From contig NW_026907681.1 in the NCBI RefSeq assembly GCF_028389875.1, positions 2,046,001 through 2,110,000 of the forward strand: a DNA stretch of 64,000 bases. The letters run 5' to 3'. The stretch is from Rhea pennata. Its lineage: Eukaryota; Chordata; Aves; Rheiformes; Rheidae. The translations under genes and the position numbers were made by a program. The notes beneath the pieces were generated by a model. That model made no database searches and was not told the DNA's origin. It saw nothing but the letters and a program-made list of their open reading frames with translations. Positions 27,000-41,165 of this stretch are shown piece after piece. Within the stretch, counting starts at the first letter, position 1. Each line of letters starts with the position of its first letter.

Positions 27000-27800
27000 G
27001 CTCCCTCCCGCGCCCTGAACGGCCGGGCGGCACCTCAGCGAGACGGGGCGGGCCAGGCTCGCCGAGCCCATGCCAGGCCTGCTCCGCGCAGCTCGCCAGG
27101 GCTTCAGCCCGCCCCGCCAAAGCGCAGCAAGGACGGAGCTCGCACGCTGCGCCTCGGCCCCCGACGGCTCCCCGCAGCCCGTCCGGCCTCCAGGCAGGAA
27201 GACTCGCACGGCCCAAGGAGCCCGGCACGCGCCTCAAGGCCGGCCAGGGCTCCTCGGGGGCGCAGCCGGCTCCCAGCTCCCTCGCAGCCGGAGGGCTACC
27301 TGGAGAGGCGGCCAAGACGGCGGCACCGGTCCGCAACTGCCCCTGCGACGGCGCCGCTTCCCGCGCAGCGCCGCCGCCCCACGACAGGCCGCGCCGCGCC
27401 GGGCCGGGCCGGGTCGGGTCGGGCCGCGCCGGGCACCGCCGCGCAGGCGCGTGCGCGGCAGCGGCAGCCGGGGCGGGGGCGGGGCCTGCCCGGGAAGGTG
27501 CCGCGAGGGGCGTGGCCAGCGCAGCCGCCCTGCTGCGGGGCAGAGGTCGAGGAAGAGAGCGACCATTGGCTGCGGTGCCGCTCTCTGATTGGTGCTCTCC
27601 CTGGGGAGGCGGGGCTGGCAGGCTTCCCGCTCGCGGGAGGTGGGGGCAGCGTGCGGGGCTGCTCCGGCCGCGGCGGGATGGTGCTGCGGGGCGGCGCGGA
27701 GCCGGGCGGCGGCGGCGGCGGCTGGGGGGGCAGTGAGCACTGGGGCCAGGCGGCAGCGGGAGGTGTGTGTGAATGGGCGGTGGTGGGTCGCGGCGGGGAC
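27000..27800 (+). promoter_or_regulatory. CpG-island promoter of POLE copy 2
   Basis: This block is very rich in C, G and CpG and ends in the POLE first exon. Two inverted CCAAT boxes (ATTGG) lie at 27565 and 27588, about 90-110 bases before the ATG at 27678. GC-box-like GGGGCGGGG sequence lies near 27,471-27,484 and another GC box near 27,605. I see no TATA box, as expected for a housekeeping replication gene. In mammals this promoter is shared with the divergent gene PXMP2, but I could not recognise PXMP2 coding sequence on the - strand here. Transcription from it is inferred only. Confidence 0.7.
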
Positions 27801-27968
27801 TGGGCGGCGGCTGGCGGCGCGGCGTCCTGCAGGGACGATGGCTCCTCGCTGTCCTCCCTCAAGCGCCTGGAGCGCTCGCAGCGCACGGAGCGGCTGGACA
27901 CACTGTTCGGCTTCGAGCGGCCCACGGAGCCTGGCGAGCGCACGGGCTGGCTCATCAACATGCACCCG
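27678..27968 (+). CDS. POLE: POLE copy 2 exons 1-2 (N-terminus)
   Basis: Exon 1 starts at the only nearby ATG (27678) and encodes a Gly-rich N-terminal tail. Exon 2 (27833-27968) encodes the conserved segment with KRLERSQ, FGFERP and GWLINMHP and ends at a good donor. The exon 1 donor reads CA|GTGAGC. Used as written, the phase is one base short for exon 2. The frame would fit if one more G stood at the junction (CAG|GTGAGC), and that would also give the expected Arg-Asp-Asp join. Either a base was lost in this G-rich stretch or it is a sequencing error. Confidence 0.75.
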
Positions 27969-28275
27969 GTAGGACTGGGCCGGGGGGGGATGTCACCGGC
28001 GGGGGGTGTCACCCACAGGCACCTGGTAGGACTAGGGGGGACAACGATGGGGGGGGGTCACCGACATGCACCTTGTAGGACGGGGGGCGAATGTCACCGA
28101 CGAGAGGGGGAGATGTCTCCGACAGGCACCTGGTAGGACCTGGGCGGGACGGGGGGGAGATGTCACCGACAGGCACCCGGTAGGACCTGGGTGTGAGGGG
28201 AGGTGTCACCAATAGACACCCAGTAGGACTGGGGCAGGGGAGGTGTCACTGACAGGCACCCGGTAGGACTGGGGT
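27963..28275 (+). repeat. Intron 2 minisatellite carrying copies of the exon 2 splice donor
   Basis: About seven imperfect units of 40-58 bases have the core GGCACCCGGTAGGACTGGG followed by a G-rich spacer and GTGTCACC. The first unit is the authentic exon 2/intron 2 border. Donor-like GT dinucleotides recur at 27969, 28026, 28075, 28133, 28180, 28223 (weak, CAG|TAGG context) and 28263. The array therefore seems to have expanded from the splice site itself. Confidence 0.8.
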
Positions 28276-28327
28276 GGGAGGGGGCGGTGGGGGGTCGTGT
28301 GTCGTAACAGGCCATGTGCATGTGCAG

Positions 28328-28405
28328 ACGGAGGTGCTGGGCGAGGACCGGCGGCTGGTGAGCGCTGTGGACTACTTCATCCCGGAGGATGGGAGCCGCT
28401 TCGAG
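28328..28405 (+). CDS. POLE: POLE copy 2 exon 3
   Basis: 26 codons matching the segment that ends DGSRF in vertebrate POLE. It has a clean acceptor (TGTGCAG) and donor (GAG|GTGCAT). One residue is missing from the usual double Tyr in AVDYYF. It is in frame with exon 2. Confidence 0.8.
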
Positions 28406-28720
28406 GTGCATCCCGTTCCTCCAGCGCAGCGCTGGTGCCCGGGCTGGGCGTCCTGCCTGCCCCCACCGGTTTGGCTGTTCTGGGCCCCAGGCATCACCCA
28501 CAAGGCAGCAGCGCTGTCTGCCCTACGCTGGGTCCACCTGGGACCCTTGGGGGCCAAGGTGGGTGCTGCAGAGATGCAGGGATGTGTGTGTGGCGCACAA
28601 ATGCCAGCAACGCGCAGCAAGGGCAGCGCGGTGCCCGTTGCTTCCGTTGGGAACCGTTGGGTTGGTTTCTCACCTTGGCTGCGGGGTCGCGCAATGTTCA
28701 CCGGTTTTGATTTCTCCTGG

Positions 28721-28765
28721 GTGGCCCTGCCCTATAAGCCGTATTTCTACATCGCTACCCAGAAG
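28721..28765 (+). CDS. POLE: POLE copy 2 exon 4, both splice sites abnormal
   Basis: 15 codons (VALPYKPYFYIATQK) match vertebrate POLE exactly in position. The acceptor dinucleotide is GG instead of AG (TTTCTCCTGG before the exon), and no other AG lies close by. The donor is AAG|GCGAGT, a GC donor, which can work but is rare. As written this exon would probably be skipped, and skipping it keeps the frame. Confidence 0.75.
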
Positions 28766-29399
28766 GCGAGTATGGACTTGGAAGCTGCGCACTGGCAAGT
28801 GGGGTCTTGAGTAAACTAGTGGCCGAGGTCCCAGAGACAAGGGCAGGTTTGACTTGAAGGGTCCCCCAGTCAGCTGAGAGGCCTTGTGACCGACCATCTT
28901 CTTGGGTTGGTAGGAGAAAAATACAGCTCCAGTGCTTCTGTTGGTGGTTTTGTCAGAGCTGTTAGAGAAGACCTGAGATGGGAAGCAGCTGTATCAGTAT
29001 GGTGGCTCCACTAAGGTTTCTTAGAGGGAGGTTGGTTTGTTATGTGATGAATTATCCCTTCAAGGAGCTGTCATATTTTTCCTGTTCTTTTTTTGTCCTA
29101 AAATTGATCTCTGGAGCCTATTTCACTTCTTCTAAGCCCAAACAGGGGTAAATTTCCCCTCTCATCTCGTCTTGATCCTGCTCGTGCTGCAAAACTGGGT
29201 TTGTTCTGACGGTGCTGTGAATTGACGATCAAAGAGAGCCCCAGTGTGAAGGAACAGATTTCCAGACGGCCAGGATTTCAGGACAGCCTCGTGTCCTCCC
29301 CTCACAATTGAGGACACTAGTGCCAGAACCTCTTGTGAGCTTGTCTTCTCCTCTGGAGAAGTGTCTGGCTTTGTTGCTCATTCTCCAGTTTCTTTGCAG

Positions 29400-29530
29400 G
29401 GCTGTGAACGAGAAGTGTCATCCTTCCTCTCCAAGAAGTTTCAAGGGAACATTTCAAAGCTGGGAACTGTCCCCAAAGAAGATTTGGATCTGGTCAGTAT
29501 TCCTCTGCCTGCTGTACTATTGAATAACTA

Positions 29531-29563
<33 letters not shown>

Positions 29564-30269
29564 TCGAGCTCAAGTGGAGTAGAAAGGGGCTAAGCAGTAA
29601 AGGGAAGCAGTATGCTTACCTTTAATCTTCAAGCACTGTTTGCATTGCATATCATGAATAGGCTAATTATTGCTTATTGATAGTAATTGCTTGTTATAGT
29701 TATAGTAAATAAAATATATGTTCTGCTCCAGCACATAGTCTTTTTCACAGGATGCTCAAGAAACTTCCTGAGCTAGAAATGGTTGGAGATTAAGAGTGTT
29801 GTGGCAGAGGGAGATACTATACATTTACTCTTTCTTGGGTGTGTACTGGTGATTGCGCTTGGAAACAGACAACAAGACAAGATGGCCCTTGGTGTGAACT
29901 GGCATAGCTCACATGTTCTTCGCTGTCTTATGTGCTTGCTAGCATCTCTTCTCACTCCTAGTCTTTCCATCCAATTACTACCTCTTCTTTGGCCAGTTCT
30001 TCCACGTGTGCCAGTATAATTTGCATTTCCAACGCTTTCTTACTGTTAGCAGTCTTCCCCTTTCCCTCATTACTCTTTTCCACCCTTAGCTGGCACTGTC
30101 TTGTTGCTTTGTAGCCAAATCACTTGGTGGGTCTTAAGCAGAACTACATTAAGTTATCCTTCCACGTGGTGGATGACTTGGTGAAAGTGCGGAAAGAGAT
30201 CTCTCCTGCTGTGAGGAAAAACAGAGAGCGAGACCAGGCGAGCGATGTCTATACGTCTATGCTGTCAAG
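29400..30269 (+). CDS. POLE: POLE copy 2 exons 5-6 (N-terminal domain)
   Basis: Exon 5 (29400-29492, 31 codons) and exon 6 (30115-30269) encode segments with [22 protein letters not shown] and VRKEISPAV, conserved in the N-terminal domain before the exonuclease. Exon 6 should end with AG in phase 2. The following intron starts GAAAG instead of GTAAAG, as if the T were lost. No sequence for human exons 7-8 (about 75 residues leading to Exo I) is visible between 30,270 and 30,872. Confidence 0.8.
29533..29566 (+). repeat. (CTTT)n microsatellite in POLE intron 5
   Basis: About eight CTTT units in the intron just after exon 5. No other feature is seen. Confidence 0.9.
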
Positions 30270-30872
30270 GAAAGAGGTCTCCTTAGGATGGTTGGCCCAT
30301 GGGCTTCTTAGGATTCCCCTAGTCACACAGACTAAAAAGTACAAATGAGAATTCCAATTTTCTCTTTGGTTTCCTACACCTGATGTCTGATTTCAGTTGA
30401 ACCATTTCAAAGGAAGAGGAATCTAGTGAAGTGAGCACTTCCTGCCCAACTGAGAGGTGTACATCATTTGTTCCAGGTGATTCCTGGGGTGCCCAACTAT
30501 TCTTAAACTCGTTGTTATGCTTTATAAATCCAATGCCATAAGAAACCTTTATTATAAAGGCATAGAGGTAATAAGTGTTTTTTGCCTGCGCAGTGTTTCC
30601 TCACGTGCTGTCAATCCTGATGACTCTCTTTCTCGAAGGGGGTTGTTGCATTAAAGAGAAGCTTTTGTTATTCCGTTCTCTCCTGTTAATGAATTTTGCT
30701 GTTTGGTTATCAGTGGGTACCACTGTTGCTACCTTGTCTCCTACAGTCAAGCCTGCTGGGTCTGAGATGTGCATAAACCTACTTAGGTAAATTAGTTGTT
30801 AATCTAATGAGAACTGCTCGTTAAATCATACTCTAAAGCTGATTTGAGTTTAATGTATTTGGTCATATTCAG

Positions 30873-30980
30873 GATCCGGTTGTTCTCGCCTTTGGCATTG
30901 AAACTACCAAACTCCCTTTGAAGTTTCCTGATGCAGAGGCAGACCGGATCATGATGATCTTCTATGTGGTTGATGGGCAG
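30873..30980 (+). CDS. POLE: POLE copy 2 exon 9 with Exo I catalytic Asp replaced by Gly
   Basis: 36 codons with good splice sites. The Exo I motif, FDIET in active B-family polymerases, reads FGIET here: codon GGC at 30894-30896 replaces the Asp equivalent to human D275. The Glu (human E277) and the Pro of the KFPD segment (human P286) are kept. Loss of this Asp removes a metal ligand needed for proofreading. Confidence 0.9.
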
Positions 30981-31470
30981 GTAATGGAACAACAGTTCTT
31001 TTCTTCATGCTTTGGAGCAAAATGCTAGACAGCAAACGAGCATGTCACCTTTGGCGGTCTGGTCCCTGGCTTGCTTTGTTGCTATTTGCTTGGTTTATAT
31101 GTAATGGCTGTGGAAATAAAATTGAAGTCTAGTCTGAATGATGCATAAGGATTTCCTCGTTTTGTATGTTGGAGAACCCAGCTAAGGCTACTGGTGCCCC
31201 TTTGAGGGGCAGTAGTAATTTGGAGAGTATAGTCCTTAAGTTGTCTCCCTTTTGGCATCCTTAGTTGATTGTAAGCAATTGTTCAGAAGGTGACCTCCAA
31301 AGAGCCGTTCCCACTTGACAAAAGCTCTAGCTATCAAGCTGTGCAAGGATTATTGCATCGATGGAAGACTATTTCATCCTTTAGGCAGTGTGTTCCGGTT
31401 GTTCAGGAACCTGTCCCTGGTGTAGCAGGGATCTGAGTCCTCAGTAACTCTTCCTTTGTCAACTCTCTAG

Positions 31471-31579
31471 GGCTATCTGATCACAAACAAGGAGATTGTC
31501 TGTGAGGATATTGAGGACTTTGAATTTACTCTGAAGCCGGAGTGTGAGGGTCCATTCTGTGTCTAATGAACCAGATGAG
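31471..31579 (+). CDS. POLE: POLE copy 2 exon 10, frameshifted
   Basis: Matches the segment [16 protein letters not shown]. It is 109 bases long where 111 (37 codons) are expected. Two bases are missing in a T-run near the 3' end, giving TAA at 31564-31566. The splice sites are normal. Confidence 0.85.
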
Positions 31580-31899
31580 GTAAGTAGGTTCTACTTGGGA
31601 AATCAGGCTGCTTTTTATCTGCCTTGGTCTCTTGTAGGCCAAAGAGAGCTTATCACCCAATAGAGTGTATCTTTGGGGAGCACAGCGGACAGTCACGGTG
31701 CTGGTGATGCTTTCATTTCATGGTGTGACGATGAGGCAGATCGGGTTCTAGCTAGGTCAAGAGCAGAGGGGAAGGACTGCATCAATTGTATTATATCCAG
31801 TGCCTGCCTGCAGGAGGTGAATTTGCTGAGTGTTTGTGTTTGTGGGGGAGATGTTTTTTGTTTTGTTTTTTTATTTTTTAATCCTCTGTTGCATACTAG

Positions 31900-31985
31900 G
31901 CTCATTTAATGCAGAGGCGGTTTGAACATGTCCAGGAGACCAAAGCTACTATCATTGTCACATACGATGGAGACTTCTTTGACTG
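31900..31985 (+). CDS. POLE: POLE copy 2 exon 11 (Exo II motif)
   Basis: Encodes FEHVQETK and the Exo II motif DGDFFDW, where vertebrate POLE usually has NGDFFDWP. The catalytic Asp equivalent to human D368 is kept. Acceptor CTAG and donor GTAAGA are normal, phase 2. Confidence 0.85.
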
Positions 31986-32736
31986 GTAAGATCAGGAATG
32001 AAAACTAACCTGGTTTCTAAAAGGAAATGTTGTCTAGGCCATGAGGTGAGATTGGGTACCAGCCTGTATGTCCTTTGTCTGGAGGTCACATAGCGGCCAC
32101 ATGCGTTCTTATCTACGCAGACTATCCAGCCAGTTTGGGAACCTGTTTACATCCTGATTATGTGCTCTTTATCTGGAGTGCTGGGCTGAGTCTTGGATTG
32201 CCAGCCTGCAGAGGACTGTCGAAGAGGGGGAGGTGGAATTCAGAACTTTTTTTTTTTTTTTTTTTTATCCTGAGCAGAGCTATGTTTATTGGCTTTGAAA
32301 TACGAACTTCTATAGAGTCTCATCAGTTGGTCCAGGGATTGCTGAGCTACTTCTAGATCGTTGTTGATTTGGCAATGTTTGTACACTGATGACCTCAGTA
32401 ACTGGAGAACAGGCAAAGTGTCAAAAGAGAACTGCAGAACAATAGGGAGACCAGAGCAGCCAAGCCTTTGGGGAGTGAGGGAAACTCGATCATAATGTTC
32501 TGCCTCCTGGTATAGGATGTAAGCAAGCAGCTTCCTTCTTGCAGTAGCTCTGCCCTACAGGGAGTTTTCCCTGTGGCCAGCTCTCACGGGTAAGGTCTGG
32601 AGCAAAGGAGAATTCACAAGAAAAATTCCTCATTAAGTAGCTTACAAGAAAGCAGTTCTGAAACCCTTGGGGTGGGGATGGGGTGGAGGAAAGGGACTGC
32701 TTTGTTTCTTCTCTTCTGCATTGTCTCTCTCCTCAG

Positions 32737-32856
32737 GCCTTTTGTGGAAGCAAGAGCAGCAGCTCATGGAATTAATATGTATCAGGAGATTGGATTTCAG
32801 AAGGGCAGCCAGGGAGAGTACAAAGCCCCGCAGTGCATCCACATGGATTGTCTGAG
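32737..32856 (+). CDS. POLE: POLE copy 2 exon 12
   Basis: Encodes [23 protein letters not shown] and CIHMDC of the exonuclease domain, open and with normal splice sites. The duplicate in copy 1 is 72-191, which has L for P in the KAPQ segment. Confidence 0.9.
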
Positions 32857-33158
32857 GTACCGAATGCTGTGTCTGTACCGTATAACTGCATCTTTATCTG
32901 TTAAATTTGTATAAAATGCCTACAGTTGATGTATTTGAATACTGTCCCTTTTCCATCTCTGTGCACTGCTATCATGAGTTACATCTTACTAGGAAAGGAC
33001 TAGCACCCCCATCTTTGGTTGTGCTGCTTCTACTCGGTACTCCGTTGTGTGCCATTATGTACAGAAGTTACGTCTTGCCCACACTAGCCTGAACGACTAA
33101 CTGTGTTTATACAGTCTGCTGGTGGCTGTCATTGGGAGTTTGAGAACTGTCCTGGATA

Positions 33159-33280
33159 GCAGGTAAAAGGACAGGATAAGACCAAACCGTTGTAGTGGGC
33201 ACAGGGCCATATTCTAACCCAACAGCCTGCCTAGCACAGAGAGGAAAAGAAAGGGTGCGTGTGTGTGTGTGTGTGTGTAC
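33159..33280 (+). repeat. Extra segment and short (TG)n in copy 2 intron 12
   Basis: About 74 bases (33,159-33,232) are present only in copy 2, next to a GGAT/CTAGCAC context. The (TG)n tract follows. Either an insertion in copy 2 or a deletion in copy 1. Confidence 0.75.
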
Positions 33281-33676
33281 AGGAGAGGGCTGTCTGTCTT
33301 GGCAGTTGTGACTTGAATGTTTTTTCACATTGGACCAGTGTCCAGACTCTGGAAAACAACTGCCTCTCTTTGCAGTCCTGCTGATACCTCCTCCTGTGTT
33401 TAAACGTTTATCTTTGAAGTCTCTGAAGTATGAGGGTTGAGAAAAATCTGAGCAATAGAAATGATTTGAATAGCAGAATTTGTACGAGTCAGAATTTAAG
33501 AGCATGGGTAGATATGCAGACTGTCTAAAGCTGTGCAGCTTCTTATTCCACTGCACTTGGATGTTCTGCTCTCACCTTTCCCTGTTAGAGTAATGCAGAT
33601 CTTTTTGTACGTAGCAGCCCTTTCTGAAGTGCAGGGCTGTCTCTTCGTCGACTGGCATTTTCATTATTCTGTCTAG

Positions 33677-33809
33677 GTGGGTGAAGAGAGAGAGTTACCT
33701 GCCAGTGGGAAGTCACAACCTGAAACCAGCAGCGAAAGCAAAACTGGGTTATGATGCAGTGGAGCTGGACCCTGAAGAGATGTGCCGGACGGCTACAGAG
33801 GAGCCTCAG
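33677..33809 (+). CDS. POLE: POLE copy 2 exon 13
   Basis: Encodes [11 protein letters not shown] and [17 protein letters not shown]. Splice sites are normal. The copy 1 duplicate is 958-1090 and keeps Met where copy 2 has Thr (MCRMAT / MCRTAT). The next exon (14) is missing from copy 2. Confidence 0.9.
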
Positions 33810-34067
33810 GTGTTCCCACCCTGTGCTGTATCTCTGGGCATCTGCAGTATTAGTGAACCTTTGAGTTAGAGCTTTGTGAAATCCTTTAAGTTAATGCAGT
33901 GTCTTTGAGAAGTTGTCAGTGTATCTTGCTGAATTTCAGACACCTGAAAGAACTTAAGCTTAGGGAAGAATAGAATTTCCTTGATGTGTTTCTGGCATTG
34001 GCGTTGCACTGTATATTTGTGTTATTTACACTTCTGCAAAACGGTAGTACTCGGGGCATTGCAACGG

Positions 34068-34075
34068 AGCAATAG
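34068..34075 (+). other. Breakpoint of exon 14 deletion in POLE copy 2
   Basis: Compared with copy 1, about 537 bases (roughly 1353-1889) are missing at this point. The join has a short shared GCA at both ends, as in microhomology-mediated deletion. The missing piece contains all of exon 14, which encodes the Exo III motif. Confidence 0.85.
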
Positions 34076-34352
34076 AACTAATTTCTACAGTTTGGATAGT
34101 TTTTCCCAAGGAAAGGAGGGAAAGTAGTCTCCAAATGCGCTTCCTTTCTGCAGTACAGCAGTCATAGCTGTTTTTCCGTAGACCAGTTATGGGTAGCCTA
34201 AGTGAAGGAGTTGGTTTTGTTTCCTTACTGTGCTCCTTCTTGCCTTGGGCTTCAATACTGCCTGAATAAACACATCATGTTGGGCACCAAATCAGACATT
34301 TAAGTTCAATGATGTGGTGATAAGGCCAGCCTAATTCCAGCAGCACCCTTAA

Positions 34353-34661
<309 letters not shown>

Positions 34662-35822
34662 TGATGCTCTTTCTCTTCTTTCTGGAGAACATGGCAGTAG
34701 GGAATAACCCTCCAACTGGAATTACCATCCTCTGTTCTTTTGGGGGATACCCAATAGCAATACCTGTTATAAAACTGATACCTAATTTATGGCTTGAGTG
34801 TATGAACCTGCTTAGAGTTTAGGTGGGAGGGGTTGGAGAAGTTGCTCTTCATGACCTCAGACTGGCTATTGGGTAAAGACAGTGTTACAGCAAGGAGAGT
34901 GGTTCATTGCTTTTGTGTGGGTTTGTTTACTTTGTTTATTGGTTGGTTGAGGGTTTTTTTTTGGTTTTTGGTTTTCTTTGAGCGAGTGGTTGTTGGCAGA
35001 GATGACTCTGTTTTTGTCTCATCAGGATTATATCTTTGTCCTTCTCCCACTCAAGCCAAGCTTCTTTTGGCCTCTTTTACCTGTTTCTGGTTGGTGCTAC
35101 TGTCTAGATTGTAAGTTTTAGAGGCAACTTCTCTCTTTGCTGTGTGATACACCACACCTCAGTGCTGCTTATTTTAGTGGCCTTAATCTCGTGAATGATC
35201 TTAAGGGAACGTGCACTGTGAATTTAGAAGGACCTTAAATCTAAATCCTTGGCCCCTTAGAGCCTTAGATATGTGAGCAGCTGACTGCTAGGTCAGCCCC
35301 ATAAGTGTTGCACTCTGGAACATGCATGCAATCTTCTCTTCTTGTTAGCTGCCCTATATAGCCTCCTTTGCAGGAGAACTCCAAGGGCCGGGGAGCAGCC
35401 ACCATCTCTTCTCTGCTTTGTGTTTTGCCCTAGTGCGAGTGGTGTAGGCTTTTGTGAGTTGTAGGGTTCTTAGCAGAAAGCCACCGTCCTTCAGTTCTAG
35501 AGAGCTCTCAAGTTGGCTGTGGAGGTCAGCCATTTTCTGCCTGCTCACATTGGAGCTGATCAGTGAACGAAGGGGCATTTCAAAATGCCATTCAGCTGAC
35601 CTGTTTCAGCCATCTGCCCTTCAGATGAGATGAATTGCTCTCTACCCATACTGAGACATGCTCTGCTAAGTAGTGAGCCTGTTTTCAAAGATCGCCGAAG
35701 CTACGCTGGAGCATGGATAATCTTGCAGAAGCTGTCACCCCCTGCCCCCCTTCCCTGGGCAGTGTGCGAGGATGGGTGTCAGGGCTAGAAGAGGTCTCGG
35801 TATCATTCCTGTATCCTTGCAG

Positions 35823-37165
35823 AATCCTTCTGCCTTTAACTTCCTGGTGCAGCATGTGGAGAAGACGCTCCGGCATGCTGTCGAAGAGGAAGAAGGTTTG
35901 CCGTTGGATCAAGTCACCAACTTCCAGGAGGTCTGCTGTCCTGCCTCAGCCTGCAGGGCCAGAGGCATGACTGGGCTTTCCAGGGAGAGCAGAACTGTGA
36001 GGGTGGAGTTGCAGCACATTTCTTTAGGCAAGCCTGGGTCCTGTGCACACATATTGGTGTTGTATAACAACTTTCTTCAGCTTTGAGTTCTGCCCCATGT
36101 CCATCTGTGCCTTATTTCCCATATTAATAAAGAACTGGCATAGGCTGGAGGCAAGGCTGATTTTTCTCATCCTGAATATGTCTGGTGAGACACCACATGT
36201 TAAAGATGCCTGTTTAGACTCATTTTATACTCCATGGAAAGAGACAGGAGAAACTTATCTGTAGACATTTGCAGTGTAGATGAAACCTACCTTGGAGGTC
36301 CAAAAGAAAACCTTAAAGATTGGTGGCTAAAGAAGACTCGTCACTGCTACTCTTCTTAATCCTATTCCTTTAGTTTTTCATACTCTTCCTGTGTTCCCCA
36401 GAATCAGTGGCAGGTGTCTCTGTGCATGTCGGAAGTAAAGGATCAAATATAGTGCGTATGTGACTGCATCATTAATTCCTTCTTGTTTGAATTTTACTTT
36501 TTTACATCTCCCCGCAGGCTTGTGATGAAATCAAAGTCAAGCTGAATTCCTTGAAGGATGTTCCTAACGGAATTGAATGCCCCCTTATCTACCATTTAGA
36601 TGTAGGGGCCATGTACCCCAACATCATTCTGACCAACAGGTTGCAGGTGGGTAACCTCAGTCCAGTCAGGAAGGTGTCTTCTGTTTTGTCTTGCAGATGG
36701 TCTAGGAGGTCCCTCCGATTTGATCCCCTTAGCGGCAAACAATAAACTTTCTGCCCTGGACAGGGGGATAAAATAAGGCTCGGTTTGAAATCCAGTCAGG
36801 CTGTTACAGTTGCCAGGTGTACAGAGCCGAAAGGTCTGTCCAAGGTAGAGCAATAGCTTTAGCTGGCTTCTTCCAAAGAATAGTCATTGTTTTTGCTGTA
36901 ACTTGTGTTCTGAAAAGCTTCTAGAAAGGAAAACTTACTGAACGTCACCTCTGTGATGTTCACATTTGTGTTCTTCTAGTACCCAACATCGATTCCTTCT
37001 GGCATATGTCACTGGAGACAGTTCTGTTTTCTCTAACATGGGTGTGTCTGACCTGTGTCCAGCCCTCAGCAGTGGTGGATGAGGCCACATGTGCTGCCTG
37101 TGACTTCAACAAGCCAGGTGCTAATCGTCAGCGCCGGATGACTTGGCAGTGGAGAGGAGAATTCA
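35823..37165 (+). CDS. POLE: POLE copy 2 exons 16-18 (polymerase motif A)
   Basis: Exons 35823-35930, 36518-36646 and 37063-37165. Exon 17 carries motif [13 protein letters not shown], with the catalytic Asp and the Tyr steric gate. Exon 18 carries [15 protein letters not shown], part of the epsilon-specific Cys-containing loop. All borders are normal. The copy 1 duplicates are 3665-3772, 4361-4489 and 4906-5008, with Ile for Val in motif A. Confidence 0.9.
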
Positions 37166-37304
37166 GTAAGTGTAATTCTGCTGTCTGCTTTGTCAAGTTC
37201 CCTGTTGCATTGCAGCATGGATAGAGCTTGCAGTGTGAGCTGAAGACACAGAGACCGATTCCTGTTCCTCCCCTGGAAAGCTCCTAGTTGCTGTTCCTTT
37301 GCAG

Positions 37305-39962
<2,658 letters not shown>

Positions 39963-40270
39963 TGAGTATGTGCTGAGCTGAGGAAGAAAGGTTCTCCTGT
40001 ATGTAGTGTGAGCAGATGGGTAAGGGCAGAATTTGACTGGCAGAGAAGAGGAGCAGTGGGATAGATGTGGGATTAATCAGTGGAAGCTCTGGTGTTCTGG
40101 AGATTCAGGTTTCTGACATTGCCATGGCTTATTAATGCAACTGGTGTTGTATGACTAGGACTTCCTTTGCAGAAAGGACACTGCCTCTGCCTGACTTGTG
40201 GACAGAGAACAGTTCTTTGGCATATTTTCCAATCTCTTCCTGATGGTGATTTTTTTTCTTCCGTTCTTAG

Positions 40271-40415
40271 GAGACCTCTAGAACTGGATAGAGATGGGAT
40301 TTGGTGTGTGCTTCCCAACAGCTTCCCGGAAAACTTTGTCATCGAGTCAACCAACGCAAAGAAGCCGAAGGTGACAATCTGCTACCCAGGTGCCATGCTG
40401 AACATCCCCGTGAAG
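40271..40415 (+). CDS. POLE: POLE copy 2 exon 23 (motif C, DTD changed to DRD)
   Basis: Encodes [13 protein letters not shown] and [14 protein letters not shown]. Motif C in epsilon polymerases is DTD, and here the middle residue is Arg (AGA at 40290-40292). Copy 1 has the same change at 8129-8131. Both metal-binding Asp residues remain. An Arg between them is unexpected and probably harmful. Confidence 0.9.
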
Positions 40416-41165
40416 GTGAGTCTGGCATCTGTACCAGCCAGCTGTACAGTCTGGTAAAAACAGTGAAAGGGAAGAAAATGTTTTAGCCTTCTGTAGGCCT
40501 GCAAGCCAATCAGGCAGTTCTTGTGAAGGGAGTAGCTCTACTGGCAGTGGAGTATGCATCTTTGTTCTCGGAGTTGGCTTCAGCCCAGAGGACAGCCTGT
40601 CTTTTGTCTCTGGTCGCCTGTGTAATGAGCAGGACGTTGGGGCTGACAGCTTTGCTTGCCACACAGCTACTCTCTGCCCTGCACAGCCCATAGCTCAAAC
40701 TGGCGTTTGAGTGGAAGGAGAGACTCTGATATAGCAGAGAGGGTATAGTGTAAGAGACCAGGGTTGGTGTCTGCTTCTGTACATAGACTGCCAGAAGCAG
40801 TAGGAGTCAAATCAACAAGGTCCCATGCTCTGCTTGCTCAGATATTTATGGCTATGAGCCAAAAGAATTGACTTTAGAGTCTCCTGCACTTTTCTTCAGG
40901 TCCCATGTTTGAGTCCTACCTGCTAAATTGTTCTGTAGGTTTCCAAGGAGTTGCTTGGTCACAAGGAATCAGGACACTTTATTCTCTGCTAAGATAGGGT
41001 AAGTTATGCTCCCTCAGGGGAGCAGGGATTGATCCTTCCCATCATCGGGAAGGAACAAAGGCCATCAGTGATCCCTTCAGACAGGATGATGTATCTGGGG
41101 GCTATCTGCTCGTATAATCAGCCGAGCTGTTGAGTGAGGCTATTCTGTTGGGGCTGTGCCGGCAG

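Noticed and set aside
27000-27500. PXMP2 first exon on the - strand
   Set aside because: Expected from mammalian gene order, but no - strand frame resembles the PXMP2 N-terminus.
26933-28136. Long overlapping frames on both strands around the POLE promoter
   Set aside because: Explained by CpG-island composition. Only the part containing POLE exons 1-2 is supported.
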